Source: Siphonodentalium dalli (Eukaryota; Mollusca; Scaphopoda; Gadilida; Siphonodentaliidae). From it: a stretch of 64,000 nt of DNA. The notes beneath the pieces are model-generated. The model worked only from the letters and a program-made list of their open reading frames with translations, searched no databases and was not told the DNA's origin. Numbering within the stretch: the stretch's first letter is position 1; each line of letters opens with the position of its first letter. Location: NCBI GenBank assembly GCA_032622095.1, contig CP136069.1, positions 7,518,036 through 7,582,035 on the forward strand, in the 5' to 3' direction. The position numbers and the translations under genes are program-made. Below, piece after piece: positions 1 through 11,763 of this stretch.

Positions 1-1473
1 CAACAAAAATGATCATAGCTCTAAATATGAACATCAAAACAGGAAGCAGTTTACTCTGTATGAAAGAATAAGGTTTGCAGGAGCTGGTGATGTTTAAGTT
101 TTATGCATCAATGTCCATATTTTCTAGATTTTGTCAATATAGTTTCCCCGACCCCATTTTTCAGATATAAATGAGATATTCAAATTTGGAATCAGTTTCC
201 AGAAAAATTAGTGAAATTCAGTGACTTTCATTGACATATCCATCATAAGGCATTTATTTCAACGCTAAAGTGTTTCAGGAGGAAAATTCAAATGATTTTG
301 CACATTAAACATACATTGTTTTTACAATTTATACACAAAAACCTTTAAAAATGAACAAAAAACGCCCCAAAAATGGCATTTTTAGATGAGTCAATTCTGA
401 AGATTAATAGGGCCATAATTTGCATTTCTATACCATGATTTGGGAAATTCCTTTACAATGTGTTTAACAATATATACTTAAGTTACTATGAGAAAGACGG
501 AGAATATGGATATATAATTATTGATTTGTATGACATCAAATATGCTATTTCATCATGCCGGTTCTGGACCACAGGCAAATTTGGTGGAACACACATTTTG
601 TTTAAGAATATTTTTGTCCTCTCAATCATAGATGCATAAAGAAATCATATTTTTGCACAACCTAGAGAGGAAATGACTAAATCAACAAGGAATCCCTTCA
701 TTTTACTCTATTTTTAAAAATACAATACCAAAAAAAACATATATTGCATGAATCCGGTACATTTTTCCTCCACTAGGCATTTTGTAACAGTGTTACAAGT
801 GTTACAAATGATTTAAAGTCCCAGTAGAAAACCGCAGCCTATTTTGAGAAATTGAGCCTCCGAAATTAGACAAACTCCAAATTTTGGAGGCACTTAAACT
901 CAAAATATAGTGAATGTATCTCAGAAAGCTTTTCTGTTCTGTAATCAGGGTTGTGCACTCTACACAATGGATATATAAATGGAAGGACATGTGAAAGGAA
1001 TTTTTTTTATAAACATCCTTAAAAAGTTATAAAATGAGTAGGCCCTATTTTACAAAATTTTGACAAATTTATTTCACAAAATTCATCAATTTCCATAAAT
1101 GCACTGGACTATTATTCATAATCATAGGAGAATATTCCCAAGGAGTAACTACATAATATTATGTGGTCTTCATTCAACTGCAGGTAAACAACAACATGAA
1201 CAGACTGACAGATGAACATCATTCAACATGGTCAAAAGAAATGTTGTTTCAAAAGAAAGAAATCGTGGTTGACCTTATCCTGAATTAAGGGAAACAACGG
1301 TCGTAAATGTTCAAATAAAAAAAGACAAATAATCATTGAGCCACAGTTTGAGCATCAAACTAAACCGATATAACGCCAAAAAATACTTTAAAACAGTCAT
1401 GGAACGGCATCCCTTGGAGAAGAATTTTTGGTCTGTGATAACGTTGCCACTTATTAAGTTATGGCGAATAATA
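1..1473. other. non-coding AT-rich stretch, nothing recognised
   Basis: No open reading frame with recognisable domains and no clear repeat structure. The stretch at 1430-1468 (around 'aacgttgccacttattaag') recurs at 21019-21056, so at least part of it is dispersed repeat. Confidence 0.5.
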
Positions 1474-1928
1474 GGGACACACTAATAGTTGTAGTCCGAG
1501 TCCGAGTCCAGTAAAACGTGTATTTTTTCGGCTGATTCCAATTACAACTTTCAGTGTGCTGGAGAACGAAAAATGTCGATAAAAGTGGAAATATAAGACT
1601 TACAAATTATCTTTTTAGTTTTTTATTTATAATTGGCATAACTTTCCACAAACCAAAATTCATCACTATTGGAATTATATTAACGACAATAAACGAAATT
1701 GAAAATCCCAACCAAGCTCATGCTATAACTTAGTCCCGCCATAGACTTCATATATCTTTTCCTATGTTCATCTATGGTCCCGCGTAGCGTAGGGGACTGA
1801 ACTCTGCCTTGCAGCTTGAATCCCAACTACACATTTTACTGCATAGAAATCGGATATATTTATATATCCGATTTCTATGTTTTACTGGGCTCGAGCTCGG
1901 ACTCGGACTACAACTATTAGTGTGTCCC
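1474..1928. mobile_element. TIR element (non-autonomous DNA transposon), 455 bp
   Basis: Starts GGGACACACTAATAGTTGTA and ends with the reverse complement; the terminal inverted repeats run about 45 bp through a GTCCGAGTCCGAG stretch. No coding capacity. I see no clear target duplication. A separate perfect 38-nt palindrome lies inside it at 1842-1879. Superfamily not determined. Confidence 0.7.
1842..1879. repeat. perfect 38-nt palindrome
   Basis: Arms of 17 nt (catagaaatcggatata) around a TTTA loop, inside the TIR element at 1474-1928. Confidence 0.8.
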
Positions 1929-4771
1929 GCATATTAGTTCCAGTTCATTAATGACGCGAAACCATGCAGACAATACATGATGTTTTTTTTTATATTTTGC
2001 TGATCATATAATCCAAACAGGAGTTATCGGTCGGAAACCAAAATGTTTACGAAATTGGACAAATTCTGCATTTTCCGACTTCTGTCCCTCCAGGTTTTTG
2101 GTTGAGCTTATAATTTACCGTTGTTAGTCGATAAAGGTCAGTAATCGGTAATTTTGAAAAATCCTGTTTTTGTGCAATGATATTCCGAAGTCATATCCTG
2201 AAGGCCTGATTGTTTGGGAGGGGGGGGGGGGGGGGGGTGACCCCATGATGATGGTGGGGATACGTTCACGTACCACCCCCTGGACATTGTTTTGAAATCC
2301 ATTACATTGAGAGCTAATCTAGGGCTCTTTGAGTCAGTATTTTGAATTTTACTGAGAGGTCAATTTGATAAAGTTTCTCAACCATAACTTTGGAAAATTT
2401 TATATATGTTTGGATTGGAAATGCTTATAAATTATTGTCAGATATCCTTTGGTTCAATGGATTATGCTTAGCGTGCTTGAAATGAGACTTAGACCTACCA
2501 TTATCACTCTAATTCATATAATAGGTTATTTTCTAAAATTCAAGTGAGAGACACATACATAATATACTAGTACAGAAACAATATCTATTAAGTTAGTTAA
2601 ATATACTATTAGTACTAACATATGTTAGTTTTTTATTTGATGTTATGAGATCCCACCTGATAACCAGGTTTATTTGATCAAATTGTCACTCTTCCTGTAC
2701 TGTTTTTGATTGAAAATATTTTTGTAAACTTTAATGTCTTATGTCTATATATATATACTAGCAGGGTTACCCGGCGTTGCCCAGGTTAATGTATGCTGTG
2801 GATATTTGTTGGGAATAGAGAATGCTCTTGCTTAAAGTGTTATACGATTTCTCATAAATTGTATATTCAAATAGCATCACAAAACATGATTAGTACAGTC
2901 ATGGAATATAAGTAGTGGCTCACCTTGTCAATTGTCATTCTGTTTATCACGATTAATCTGTTCCACCAATAATGAAGTATTTATTTATTTACAACTGCGT
3001 ATACATTAGACGTTATAATATGATACATGAACATCATAAACACATTAGTTCGATAAAAGATGATAATTGGGTTTTACATATTGAGATGTATCAATCAATC
3101 TAGTGGGTTGGACTAAGATCTAGAGGACACCTGGCTATCATATCTCCATGAAGATACAGATGTTTCAAAGAAATTTCCAGGTGCTCCTCTGTTCATGGTG
3201 CTATATATTGGCTAAATATTCTTAGTTTAAACGAAATGTTGCTGCGCACATATATCAGCTACATGTGACAGACACAGAGCGAGATTTTGAGTTGTTTATG
3301 TCAGTCGATGAGTCTGTTCTAAAACCCTTGTCAGATGTCATTATTGGTAGGATACTGAAAAGTCTTGTGCTACTAACTGCATTTTCTTGTATATCAGAAG
3401 AAACTATATTTGACTGCACACTGTGACCACTATTTTTGAACAGGCCTTCCATAGTCTCTTGACAAATTGTAACATTTTGTGGAAACTGTATTGAATGGAA
3501 CAGACTAAATTTTGATATTATATATATGCAATCCTCTGTCGGTTCGAGGTCTCTCAGTTTGCACGAATATATGTATCTCTTCAATAGAATGATAAATATA
3601 CGTTTAATGATTCTTCTAGTTATCTCGTTTTGCTAGCTCAATGTCACAGTGTGAATGCCTTGATTGCCATTCCCATATAAATATGACTGTTAAGAAGATA
3701 TAATTGTTCAAGTGACTTATGTGGGTCACCATATGTCGGGATTGTGAAATGTGAACGCCCAACTACTTAAAATGATATGGAGATGGCCTGGTGACTGTAT
3801 ATAACTTATATGTGGATATCGGCGAATAGCAATCTTATCAATGATAGTGCATATCCGCTCGCCATCCGTGACGCAAACGACACCAAATGTGATTTAATTC
3901 ATGGTATATCATTAGAGAAAAACGTGTATGAATTTGGTGGAATTTGGTTTATTAAATCAATTGTTGATGCAACGCTGACTCAACTTCACTGAGCGAAAAT
4001 ATCACAATGATCAATAATTACACACAGTATAAAATTTTGTTATGAATCAACATGTATAACGCAAATACACATGCTTCTAATATAATGTCGCCATTAAAGA
4101 TGGCAAGTGCCATTAAGGACAGAAACATTAGATTAAGATGGACTTGCCACAATAAACCCATCAACAGATTAAACGCTATCAAACAGAAATAAAATTACCA
4201 TTATGTACAAGCGTTTAATGATACACGCGCCGTTAGGAACGCACGCCTGAGCACGTCTCTCTTCCAAGGCCACAACAATTTAATGAGGTTCCTCGTATAA
4301 TTTAATTTAATCAAATATATGTATCACGTGATTCACCATGAAATCTCTTACAAGTGTGATACAGAGCAATGTAGGGTACAATGACATATATATTGATAAG
4401 GAACAGTTTATAAGATAATAAAGGTTTGCAGCGTGTGTATGCCAAGGTAATGTTTTTTTCCCTCAAACTTTGCTTGCTGGAGTGTCAGTCAGAATTAGGG
4501 ACCTAGCAGAAAATAGCGATATCAGTAAATGAACAAGCCGTTTCATCAGAGGTGTCATTGGAGCTTATGAACCATACAAACTTATTGCTATCATCTAATA
4601 CCTTGAATAATGGGATATTTATTTATTTATATTTGAATCAAAAGAGGCTTCCGCACATTCTCTAGCATTGGACATTACAAATACTCCAAGTTGTTTTATT
4701 ATTTCACATATTACCTTGAAATCTCATGAGATGAAAAACGAAAGTCCGATCATAATCGGCAGCTGTTACTC
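1929..4771. other. non-coding stretch, no gene recognised
   Basis: Contains a 17-nt G run at 2221-2237 and short ORFs on both strands (for example 3584-3255 minus, 109 codons; 3810-3992 plus) without recognisable motifs, repeats or splice context. I treat these as chance ORFs. Confidence 0.5.
2221..2237 (+). repeat. poly-G tract (17 nt)
   Basis: Homopolymer followed by tgaccccatgatgatgg. A length-polymorphic tract and a likely assembly or read-error hotspot. Confidence 0.9.
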
Positions 4772-5220
4772 TGGTACTCAATCTGATCAGACGGTCCCCA
4801 TACCATCATGATACAATGACAACATTTTTTTCAAAATAGGCTTTAGTTAGCAGCACCGATTTATTGCAAAAACAATGCTAACCACTGTCAATTATGGTAT
4901 TAAAACTTATTTATCAACATTTTATTCAACAAAATATGGCCATATTGTCACTGAAGTATAAAAAATTTGACCGTATTACCACTTGATTTTAGATATATCT
5001 ATCTTCATCCGCAATTTTGTCCGAGACCCTCCGTTTGACCACATGTTTCTGGGCCACATATTATTACACATCTCGAGAAATAACAAAAATAAAAAATTGA
5101 TATCTGATCACTCTCAGCTTTGATGGGTGGGTTCCTCGACTAAAATTAAATATTTCTTTACGAAGCCTGTCGAAGCCAAAGAAATAGTAATTTAGGAGCG
5201 TCTGATCAGATTGAGTACCT
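4772..5220. mobile_element. GGTACTCAATC-type TIR element
   Basis: Terminal inverted repeats GGTACTCAATCTGATCAGAC at the left and its reverse complement at the right. Related copies lie at about 37185-37634, 45660-46063 and 60064-60478, and a truncated end lies at 59763. No ORF. Confidence 0.7.
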
Positions 5221-5343
5221 TTAACGGTTTAACCCACCCCTTGTTGATAGTAAATTACGATGATCGTAAACGATTGGGTGAATAACATATATGAGAATTT
5301 ATGGGTCTTAGTGCCAAGGTTGCACAATTGGTATCGCTTTGAC

Positions 5344-5600
5344 CCTGTGCCAATGCATTCTCTTATATATGCGAGTCGACCATAGGTCGCCTCGCATATA
5401 TAAGAGAATGCATTGGCTTAACAATTTTTATCATTTTTTTAAAATAAATGTTTCTTACAATTTTTAGGACATAAAATAAAAAACATCCATTACCCTGCAG
5501 GGAGCCCCACACATATATAGAAGCATATAGAAGAGTGTCGTCTGCTCATGTTTGTCTGGGGCGCTGTATGGGTGAAATTATAAAATTGTTAAAGAATACA
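5344..5600. mobile_element. hairpin element fragment (CCCTGTGCC family)
   Basis: Begins with CCCTGTGCC and a full 69-nt hairpin at 5349-5417 (arms GCCAATGCATTCTCTTATAT...). It continues into the family's internal segment with the GAGCCCC...GGGGC inverted part. The second hairpin expected at the far end is missing, so this copy is truncated. Confidence 0.75.
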
Positions 5601-5664
5601 AGAAAAAATTATTAAAATTGTTAAAGAATACTATTGGAATACCCAAGGACCACTATTTCAATGT

Positions 5665-6096
5665 TTGCTCACATAGCAGCTGAGGCCAAAGCAAAATGAG
5701 GTTTCCAGAATCCAGAGGGTGAATTTAGTGACACTAGCCTGCCATGTGGGATAGCGTCACTAAATTCACCTTCTGGAGACCTCATTCTGCTTAGACCTTG
5801 TCTTTTTGAAGTATCTATAGTCTTAAATTAACATTGTTTTTATTTATTTTTTCCCCTCTGGAAAGTTTCTATAAAGATAAAATGCATAATTTAGGTGCCT
5901 AATGGGTGAACATCATCAACTTCAACTGGGGAACTTCAATCTGACCCTTGCTCTCCCATAGCAGTTGAGGCCTAAGCAGAATGAGTTTCCCAGATGGTGA
6001 ATTTAGTGACACTAGCCATGTGGGGTAGCGTCACTAAATTGACCCTCTGGTGATCTCATTCTGCAAATGACGGAGACATCATTCTGCAAATGACAG
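5665..6096. mobile_element. hAT-like foldback MITE, degraded copy
   Basis: Two foldbacks built from the GAATGAGGT...GGTGAATTTAGTG palindrome (about 5696-5795 and 5977-6075), separated by the family's internal segment. Better copies with 8-bp target duplications are at 33185-33439, 35196-35639 and 40396-40649. Confidence 0.7.
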
Positions 6097-6262
6097 ACAC
6101 GTCATTGGAGGCTCATAAACTACTATTGTGTATACTATTCGCCAATTAGTATTCATATTAAAGATGGTCTATCTCTTTGTAAATTATGTGTTATAGAGTT
6201 ACCGGGGTATAAAATGTTAGAAATGAATCAAAGAAATGAATGGTCTGTTCTAAAAATAGAAC

Positions 6263-7993
6263 AATGAAAGTGTCAATGACATTGTAGGTCAACTTGGAAA
6301 GGGACTAATTTCATGTGTTACAGTCAATTTAGTGATTAGGAATGTGAAAGTTGAAAGGCCTAGTTGTGCAAAGAGTAAAATCCAAGATGGCCACCGGCAG
6401 TCATGTTTTTTTGCCAAATGACCCCAAAAAGGCTTGTTCCCATTTACATGTCATTGTTAACATCCATGACAAATTTCATGATGATCCGACGAAAGATACA
6501 ACCTGTAGCCCGTGCCAAAGGATTTAGTCATGTAAAGAGTAAAATACAAGATGGCTGCTGGCGGCCATGTTTCTTGGCCGAATGACCTCAAAATGACTCG
6601 TTTCCCATCTACATGTCATTGTTAACATCCATGACAAATATCATGATGATCGGCCAAAGATACGACTTGTAGCCCGTGCCAAAGGATTTAGTCATGCAAA
6701 GAGTAAATTAAAGATGGCTGCTGATGGAGATGTTTTTTGGCCGAACGAACCCAAAATTACTCGTTCCCATCTACATGTCAATATTAACATCCATGACCAA
6801 TTTCATAATGATCAGACCAAAGCTACGACCTGTAGCCCATGGCAACGGATTTAGTCATGCAAAGAGTAAAATCCAAGATGACTGCTGGCGGCAATGTTAT
6901 TTGGCCGAATGACCCCATAATTACTCATTCCAATCTACATGTCAATATTAACATCCATGACATGTTTCATGATGATCCGAAAAAAGATACGACCTGTAGC
7001 CAGTGGTAATGGATTGAATTTTGAAATCAAAGATGCCACTGGTGGCCATGTTTTTAGGCCAAACAAACCCAAAATAACTTGTTCCCATCAACATGTCAAT
7101 ATGTCAATATTAACATCCATGACAAATTTCCATATATAATAAAGGATATATAAGTAATCGATTACGATTACTTGTAATCAAGAAATGTCATGATTACTGA
7201 TTACAGACATTTACTCCAAATTTTGTAATCGATTACTTTCATTACGATTACTGATTACGATTACCCCAACCCTGGCCAATGGATTTAATTTTGAAATTCA
7301 AGATGGCTGCCAGCGGCCATGTTTTTTGACCGAATGACCCCAAAATGACTCATTCCCATCTACATTGTTAACATCCATGACAAATTTTATGATGATCAGA
7401 CTAAAGGTACGACCTGTAGCCTGTGCCAAAGGATTTAGTCATGCAAAGAGTAAAATCCAAGATGGCTGCTGGCAGCCATGTTTTTCGGCCAAACGACCCC
7501 AAAATGACTCGTTCCCATCTACATGTCATTGTTAACATCCATGACAAATTTCATGAAGATCCGACCAAAGCTATGACCTGTAGCCCGCGCCAAAGGATTT
7601 ATTCATGCAAAGAGTATAAAATCCAAGATGGCTGCTGGTGGCCATGTTTTTTGGCCGAACAACCACAAAATCACTGGTTCCCATCTACATGTCAATATTA
7701 ACATCCATGAGAACTTTCATGATGATCAGACGAACAGTACGACCTGTAGCCTGCACCAATGGAATTAATTTTGAAATCCAAGATGGCCACCAGCGGCCAT
7801 GTTTTTTGGCTGAATGACCTCAAATGACTCGTTCCCATCTACATATCAACATTCATGACAAATTTCATAAAGATCAGACCACAGGTACAACCTGTAGCCC
7901 GCGCCAAAGGAAATTGTTGATGGACATGTGCAGACAGACCACAGATGCCAACCCATGGCAATAGCTCAAACTTACAAAGTAAGTTGAGCTAAT
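6263..7993 (+). mobile_element. array-bearing element 1 (pearl/Helentron-like)
   Basis: Left end AATGAAAGTGTCAATGACA with a subterminal block that reads as an inverted match to the right-end AAGTTGAGCTAAT. The centre is a tandem array of roughly 150-165-bp units with the landmarks 'GTAAAATCCAAGATGGC', 'GGCCATGTTTTTTGGCCGAA' and 'TACGACCTGTAGCCCG'. Near the right end is a small stem (ACTTACAAAGTAAGT). The many short ORFs across the units are by-products of repetition. Non-autonomous; no Rep or helicase seen. The pearl/HINE affiliation rests on architecture, not on a database match. Confidence 0.7.
7141..7275. repeat. GATTAC-rich insert within array 1
   Basis: A block dominated by variants of TAATCGATTACGATTACT interrupts the array units. 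It has inverted similarity between its ends and is probably a small separate insertion. Confidence 0.5.
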
Positions 7994-8068
7994 AAAGTGC
8001 CCCACTTAATCATTTCATTTTATAATAAAATATTCTGAATAAAATCAATATTGATAGAAGAATTGATA

Positions 8069-8074
8069 TTTATT
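8069..8074 (-). terminator. polyadenylation signal AATAAA for the zinc-finger gene
   Basis: TTTATT on the plus strand, 60 nt beyond the stop codon on the coding strand. The position is typical for a cleavage signal, but the motif is common in AT-rich DNA. Confidence 0.45.
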
Positions 8075-8133
8075 ATTATATACCCACAAATACATTCGTT
8101 ACATGAAGAGATATCCCATCTTTAAATAAAGGG

Positions 8134-10530
8134 TTAATGTTGTGTTTGATTGTGTATTTTCCTATGATTCATCATGTTGCCACGAGTTGTAAATTGTTTT
8201 TCACAGATATCACATGCATACGGTCGCACACCGGAATGAACTCTTTGATGAACTTTCAAGTTTTTCTTTTCAGAGAATCTCTTTAGACACAGCTCACATG
8301 CAAATGGCTTCTCTCCTGTATGTGTCTTTGTGTGTGATTTCAACACACAAAAATAATTGAATCTTTTATCACAAACGTCACATTTATGCCATCTCCTCTT
8401 TCTATGCATATAGAGTTTATGTCTTCTAAGAATTGAATGATTTTTTAATATCTTCCCACAAATTTCACAAGCACAACGCTGCCCCTCTGTGTGTACATTT
8501 TCTTTGTGATATTGCCAGTTCCTTTTAATAGAGAACTTCTTCCCACAAATATCACATGTAAACTGAGGTATGGTGTGCTTCGATTGCTTGTGGAACCACA
8601 ATGTTGCATTGGACCGCTTGATATCGCCACATATATCACAAAGAAACTCCTTTATAGAAAGTGCGTAACTGTGTTCGACTTCCTTGTGTCTATCTATCGC
8701 TGTCAAACTTTCTTCGACCTCTTTATGGCTATCTATCGCTGTTGAACTGTTGTCGACATCTTTATGTCTATTTAACACTGTTGAACTTTGTTCGACCTCT
8801 TTATGTCTATCTATCGCTGCTGAACTGTGTTCAGCGTCTTTACGATCACAGATTTTTTCCTTTTTTATATGCGACATCATGTGGGCTTTATATTCCTCTC
8901 TGTTCTTAAATTTGAAACCACAAATATTACACGCACCCTGAAATGAATTAGTGGAAAATGGATTGTTGTTATTTATAACATTTTTGTGACTGTTCAGATG
9001 TTCAGTGTAGTCCTTTCTGGAAGTTGACTTGAAACCGCAAATATTGCATGCGCAATGGAGCGTATAACAGGAATCTGGTTTGATGCTAACTATATGAGTT
9101 TTCAGATGTTTCATGTAGACATCTCTGGACATTCCCTTCAAACCACAAATATTGCAATCGTACAATTTGGAATTTAGATCGTCGAACTTTATTATTACAT
9201 TATGGGTTTCCATGTGCTCCGTATATTGCTGTTTAGATGTTGCCTTGAATCCACAAATATTACATGCACATATAAACGAAATATTGGATTCCGGATTGCT
9301 TATGATTGTTGTGTGTTCGACTTCTTTATGTCTATCTATTGTCGTTGAACTGTGTTCAGCATCTTCATGATCACATGTTTGATCCTTTTTTATATGCGAA
9401 TAAATGTGGGCTTTATATTCCTCTCTGTTCTTAAATTTGAAACCACAAATATTACACGCACCCTGAAATGAAATAATGGAAAATGGATTGTTGTTATTTA
9501 TAACATTTTTGTGACTGTTCAGATGTTCAGTGTAGTCCTTTCTGGAAGTTGACTTGAAACCGCAAATATTACATGCGCAATGGAGCGTATCACAGGAATC
9601 TGGTTTGATGCTAACTATATGAGTTTTCAGATGTTTCATGTGGACATCTCTGGACATTCCCTTCAAACCACAAATATTGCAATCATACAATTTGGAATTT
9701 AGATCGTCAAATTTTATTGTCATATCATGTGTTTCCATGTGTTCCGTATATTGCTGTTTGGATGTTGCCTTGAATCCACAAATATTACATGCACACATTA
9801 ATGAAATATTGGATTCCGGATTGCTTATGATTGTTGTGTTGAAATTCAATGACTGGTTATCATTAGAACCCCGAGATTCCTTCACTTTTCCAGCCAACTG
9901 ACTAAGAATATTCGAAGCCGAGAATGCACTGATATTCGCCGATGCTGTAGAGGTAGGTTCTACAGTCGCACATTGGTTCCTCAGTGATAATGAAGTGTTA
10001 GGCTGGTTCCCTCGTAACTCAGCAATATTAAAAGCTGATGATGTACTGGTAGTATTAGGTCCTAACATATGCTGACTCACTGAATGAGATGAGCCTATAT
10101 TTTCTCCGGATGTACGCTCTTTACACATCTGATCATGATTAGCGACAACCTCTTGGAAAGATTTATCACAAGAGAGACAATTTGAATTATAATTTCCGGT
10201 AAGAACTTTTCTATTATCAGAAGGCTCAATGTCATATTTCGTTGGAATGGTAGATTCATTAAGGATTTTGCCATTATCAGAAGACTCAATGTCATATTTC
10301 GTTGGAATGGTACATTCATTAAGGAATTTGCTATTATCAGAAGATTCGGTGTCATATTTAGCTGGAATGGTACATTCTTTAAGGATTTTGAAGTTATCAG
10401 AAGTCTCAACTTTGAAACATTTCACAGGGACGATACACTCAGACGACGCTCCCGTTTTTAAACATTTCACAGGGACGATGCACTCCGGCGACGCTCCATA
10501 TTTGAAATCTGATTTCACTGATGTATCCAT
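8134..10530 (-). CDS. C2H2 zinc-finger protein, 798 aa, single coding exon
   Basis: A probable nuclear nucleic-acid-binding protein with 14 canonical C2H2 fingers (C-x2-C-x12-H-x3/4-H). The N-terminus has two 14-residue repeats (ECIVPVKC core) and about four 20-residue repeats (NECTIPTKYD core), then a C2HC-like finger at 118-136. Residues 232-406 and 407-581 are a tandem duplication, each copy holding four fingers (248-268, 284-304, 320-340, 359-379; second set +175) with long linkers. A run of about five 13-residue SSTAIDRHKEVEH-type repeats follows. Six fingers at 631-793 end the protein; only one linker is TGEKP. The start is firm because TAG lies in frame directly before the ATG. A 3' splice site (tatttccag) lies 13-16 nt upstream, so a 5' UTR exon must exist further upstream; I could not locate it. 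The TAA stop is at 8136-8134, with AATAAA on the minus strand at 8074-8069. Family certain; ortholog not recognised. No KRAB, BTB or SCAN domain seen. Confidence 0.93.
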   Translation of the reverse strand: MDTSVKSDFKYGASPECIVPVKCLKTGASSECIVPVKCFKVETSDNFKILKECTIPAKYDTESSDNSKFLNECTIPTKYDIESSDNGKILNESTIPTKYDIEPSDNRKVLTGNYNSNCLSCDKSFQEVVANHDQMCKERTSGENIGSSHSVSQHMLGPNTTSTSSAFNIAELRGNQPNTSLSLRNQCATVEPTSTASANISAFSASNILSQLAGKVKESRGSNDNQSLNFNTTIISNPESNISLMCACNICGFKATSKQQYTEHMETHDMTIKFDDLNSKLYDCNICGLKGMSRDVHMKHLKTHIVSIKPDSCDTLHCACNICGFKSTSRKDYTEHLNSHKNVINNNNPFSIISFQGACNICGFKFKNREEYKAHIYSHIKKDQTCDHEDAEHSSTTIDRHKEVEHTTIISNPESNISFICACNICGFKATSKQQYTEHMETHNVIIKFDDLNSKLYDCNICGLKGMSRDVYMKHLKTHIVSIKPDSCYTLHCACNICGFKSTSRKDYTEHLNSHKNVINNNNPFSTNSFQGACNICGFKFKNREEYKAHMMSHIKKEKICDRKDAEHSSAAIDRHKEVEQSSTVLNRHKDVDNSSTAIDSHKEVEESLTAIDRHKEVEHSYALSIKEFLCDICGDIKRSNATLWFHKQSKHTIPQFTCDICGKKFSIKRNWQYHKENVHTEGQRCACEICGKILKNHSILRRHKLYMHRKRRWHKCDVCDKRFNYFCVLKSHTKTHTGEKPFACELCLKRFSEKKNLKVHQRVHSGVRPYACDICEKQFTTRGNMMNHRKIHNQTQH

Positions 10531-10542
10531 CTAAGTTCTTCA

Positions 10543-10560
10543 CTGCTGGAAATACAAAAG
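10543..10560 (-). promoter_or_regulatory. 3' splice site before the zinc-finger start codon
   Basis: The minus strand reads cttttgtatttccagcag followed by TGAAGAACTTAG and the ATG. The tandem cag-cag is a NAGNAG-type acceptor, so the 5' UTR could vary by 3 nt. A TTAA-flanked MITE begins about 45 bp further up the intron (10592). Confidence 0.6.
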
Positions 10561-10591
10561 ATTTTATGTCAATTGTTTGTATTTGTATTAA

Positions 10592-10935
10592 CCCTTTCAG
10601 TGCCAGGTCCGATTTTTGTATCAACACATATACCCTGTGCCAATGCATTCTCTTATATATGCCGGTCGACCATAGGTCGCCTCGCATATATAATAAGAGA
10701 ATGCATTGGCCTAACAATTTTTCATCATTTGTTATTATTTTTTACAATTTTAATAATTTTTTCTTATATTCTTTAACAGACTTATTTTGTAGGTTTAGTG
10801 CCAGGGAATCTTACGTTTTTCATGGGCATAAAAATTATTACTATGAACACTTGGTGATAGTTTTGAGTTATAACATGCCCCTAAGGTTTTGTCCAGTTTG
10901 TTTTTAAATTTGCTATAGCATCTGATAGCATTCGT
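10592..10935 (+). mobile_element. TTAA-flanked CCCTTTCAGTGCC element, right end lost
   Basis: TTAA at 10588-10591, then CCCTTTCAGTGCCAGGTCC, then the CCCTGTGCC hairpin (with a few mutations) and the AT-rich internal segment. The right terminal GGCACTGAAAGGG is absent, so the copy is truncated near 10935. TTAA target sites and CCCTTT termini are typical of piggyBac-like elements. Intact relatives are at 12361-12819 and 29848-30305. Confidence 0.75.
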
Positions 10936-11000
10936 ATTAAAACGAAGAGAGTTAAATACAGTTTCATGGTTTCGCAGATTTATCCCAGAACCAATGATTA

Positions 11001-11193
11001 TACAGTAATGCCCTAAATAATCGACTCCTTAACCACAGCAGAATTATGAATAATTTTTCAGGATTTAGTCAGAAATATGGTTTGTTGCCATTCATCAGAA
11101 AGCTCTCAATGAGCCAAATTTCCGACTAAATCCTGAAAAATTACCCACAATTCTTCTGTGGTTAAGGAGTCGATTAATTAGGGCATTATTGTA
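11001..11193. mobile_element. foldback MITE (TACAGTAATGCCC family)
   Basis: Almost entirely palindromic: TACAGTAATGCCCTAAATAA...TTAGGGCATTATTGTA, with arms of about 95 nt meeting at the AAAGCTCTC centre. Other copies at 12826-13042, 25113-25313, 27001-27216, 44369-44513, 47418-47635 and 61648-61873; half copies at 27343-27458, 36436-36496 and 63748-63850. Ends in TA, consistent with a Tc1/mariner-type target. Confidence 0.85.
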
Positions 11194-11763
11194 CATGCAT
11201 CTTCAATTTCACAAAATTCATTTAGGATCATGTCATGAATCTCTACTCTGGCTATTAATGCATGTAGAGATCATATTTCACCAGTACAAAACCATATTAA
11301 CTTTTTGAAATTTTGACAAGGAACCTAAATAATGTGGGGAATTTATTTCTTAGAACTTTATTGTTCCTTAAAGACATATTATGGAATTGTTCGAGTTTGT
11401 GAAACTGATAAGTTAGTATTCAGGTGTTATGCCAACTGGAGAATGTAGCATTCTACCAATCTTGCAGACATCGAACATACCATAACATTCCATAGAAAAC
11501 ATCGTCTGAACTACACTCAAGTGTAAATATTTACATCTGGATCCGGGATGCAATAATCGGTCGCGGGTGACAAACAAACACAAATGATTTTGCCATCCAG
11601 AGTCAGTGCATTTATTTAATATATCAGAATGATGGTGTGTGTTGGCAATTTGAATTAATATTCGTAAAAAGAACAACTTCGAGTTAGAATATTCTCCATT
11701 TCTATTGGATCACCCTACCAGAGTGTTTCACACCCCTTTAATAACGTACTTCACCATAGGTGA
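11194..11763. other. non-coding; contains a fragment related to the 21818-22102 element
   Basis: 11221-11290 matches the end of the TAGATCATGCC element (atcatgtcatgaatctctac). No gene seen. Confidence 0.5.

Noticed and set aside
3255-3584. 109-codon minus-strand ORF as a gene
   Set aside because: No domain, no conserved pattern and no splice or promoter context; length is within chance for a 64-kb AT-rich window.
6403-7701. Repeated small ORFs (e.g. VKSKMAAGGHVF..NDPKMTRSHLHV) as a protein repeat family
   Set aside because: The same ORFs recur only because the DNA unit is tandemly repeated. Stops occur in most units, frames drift, and there is no splice or start context.
8445-10534. Numerous plus-strand and off-frame ORFs across the zinc-finger gene
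   Set aside because: Shadows of the 798-codon reading frame and its internal repeats.
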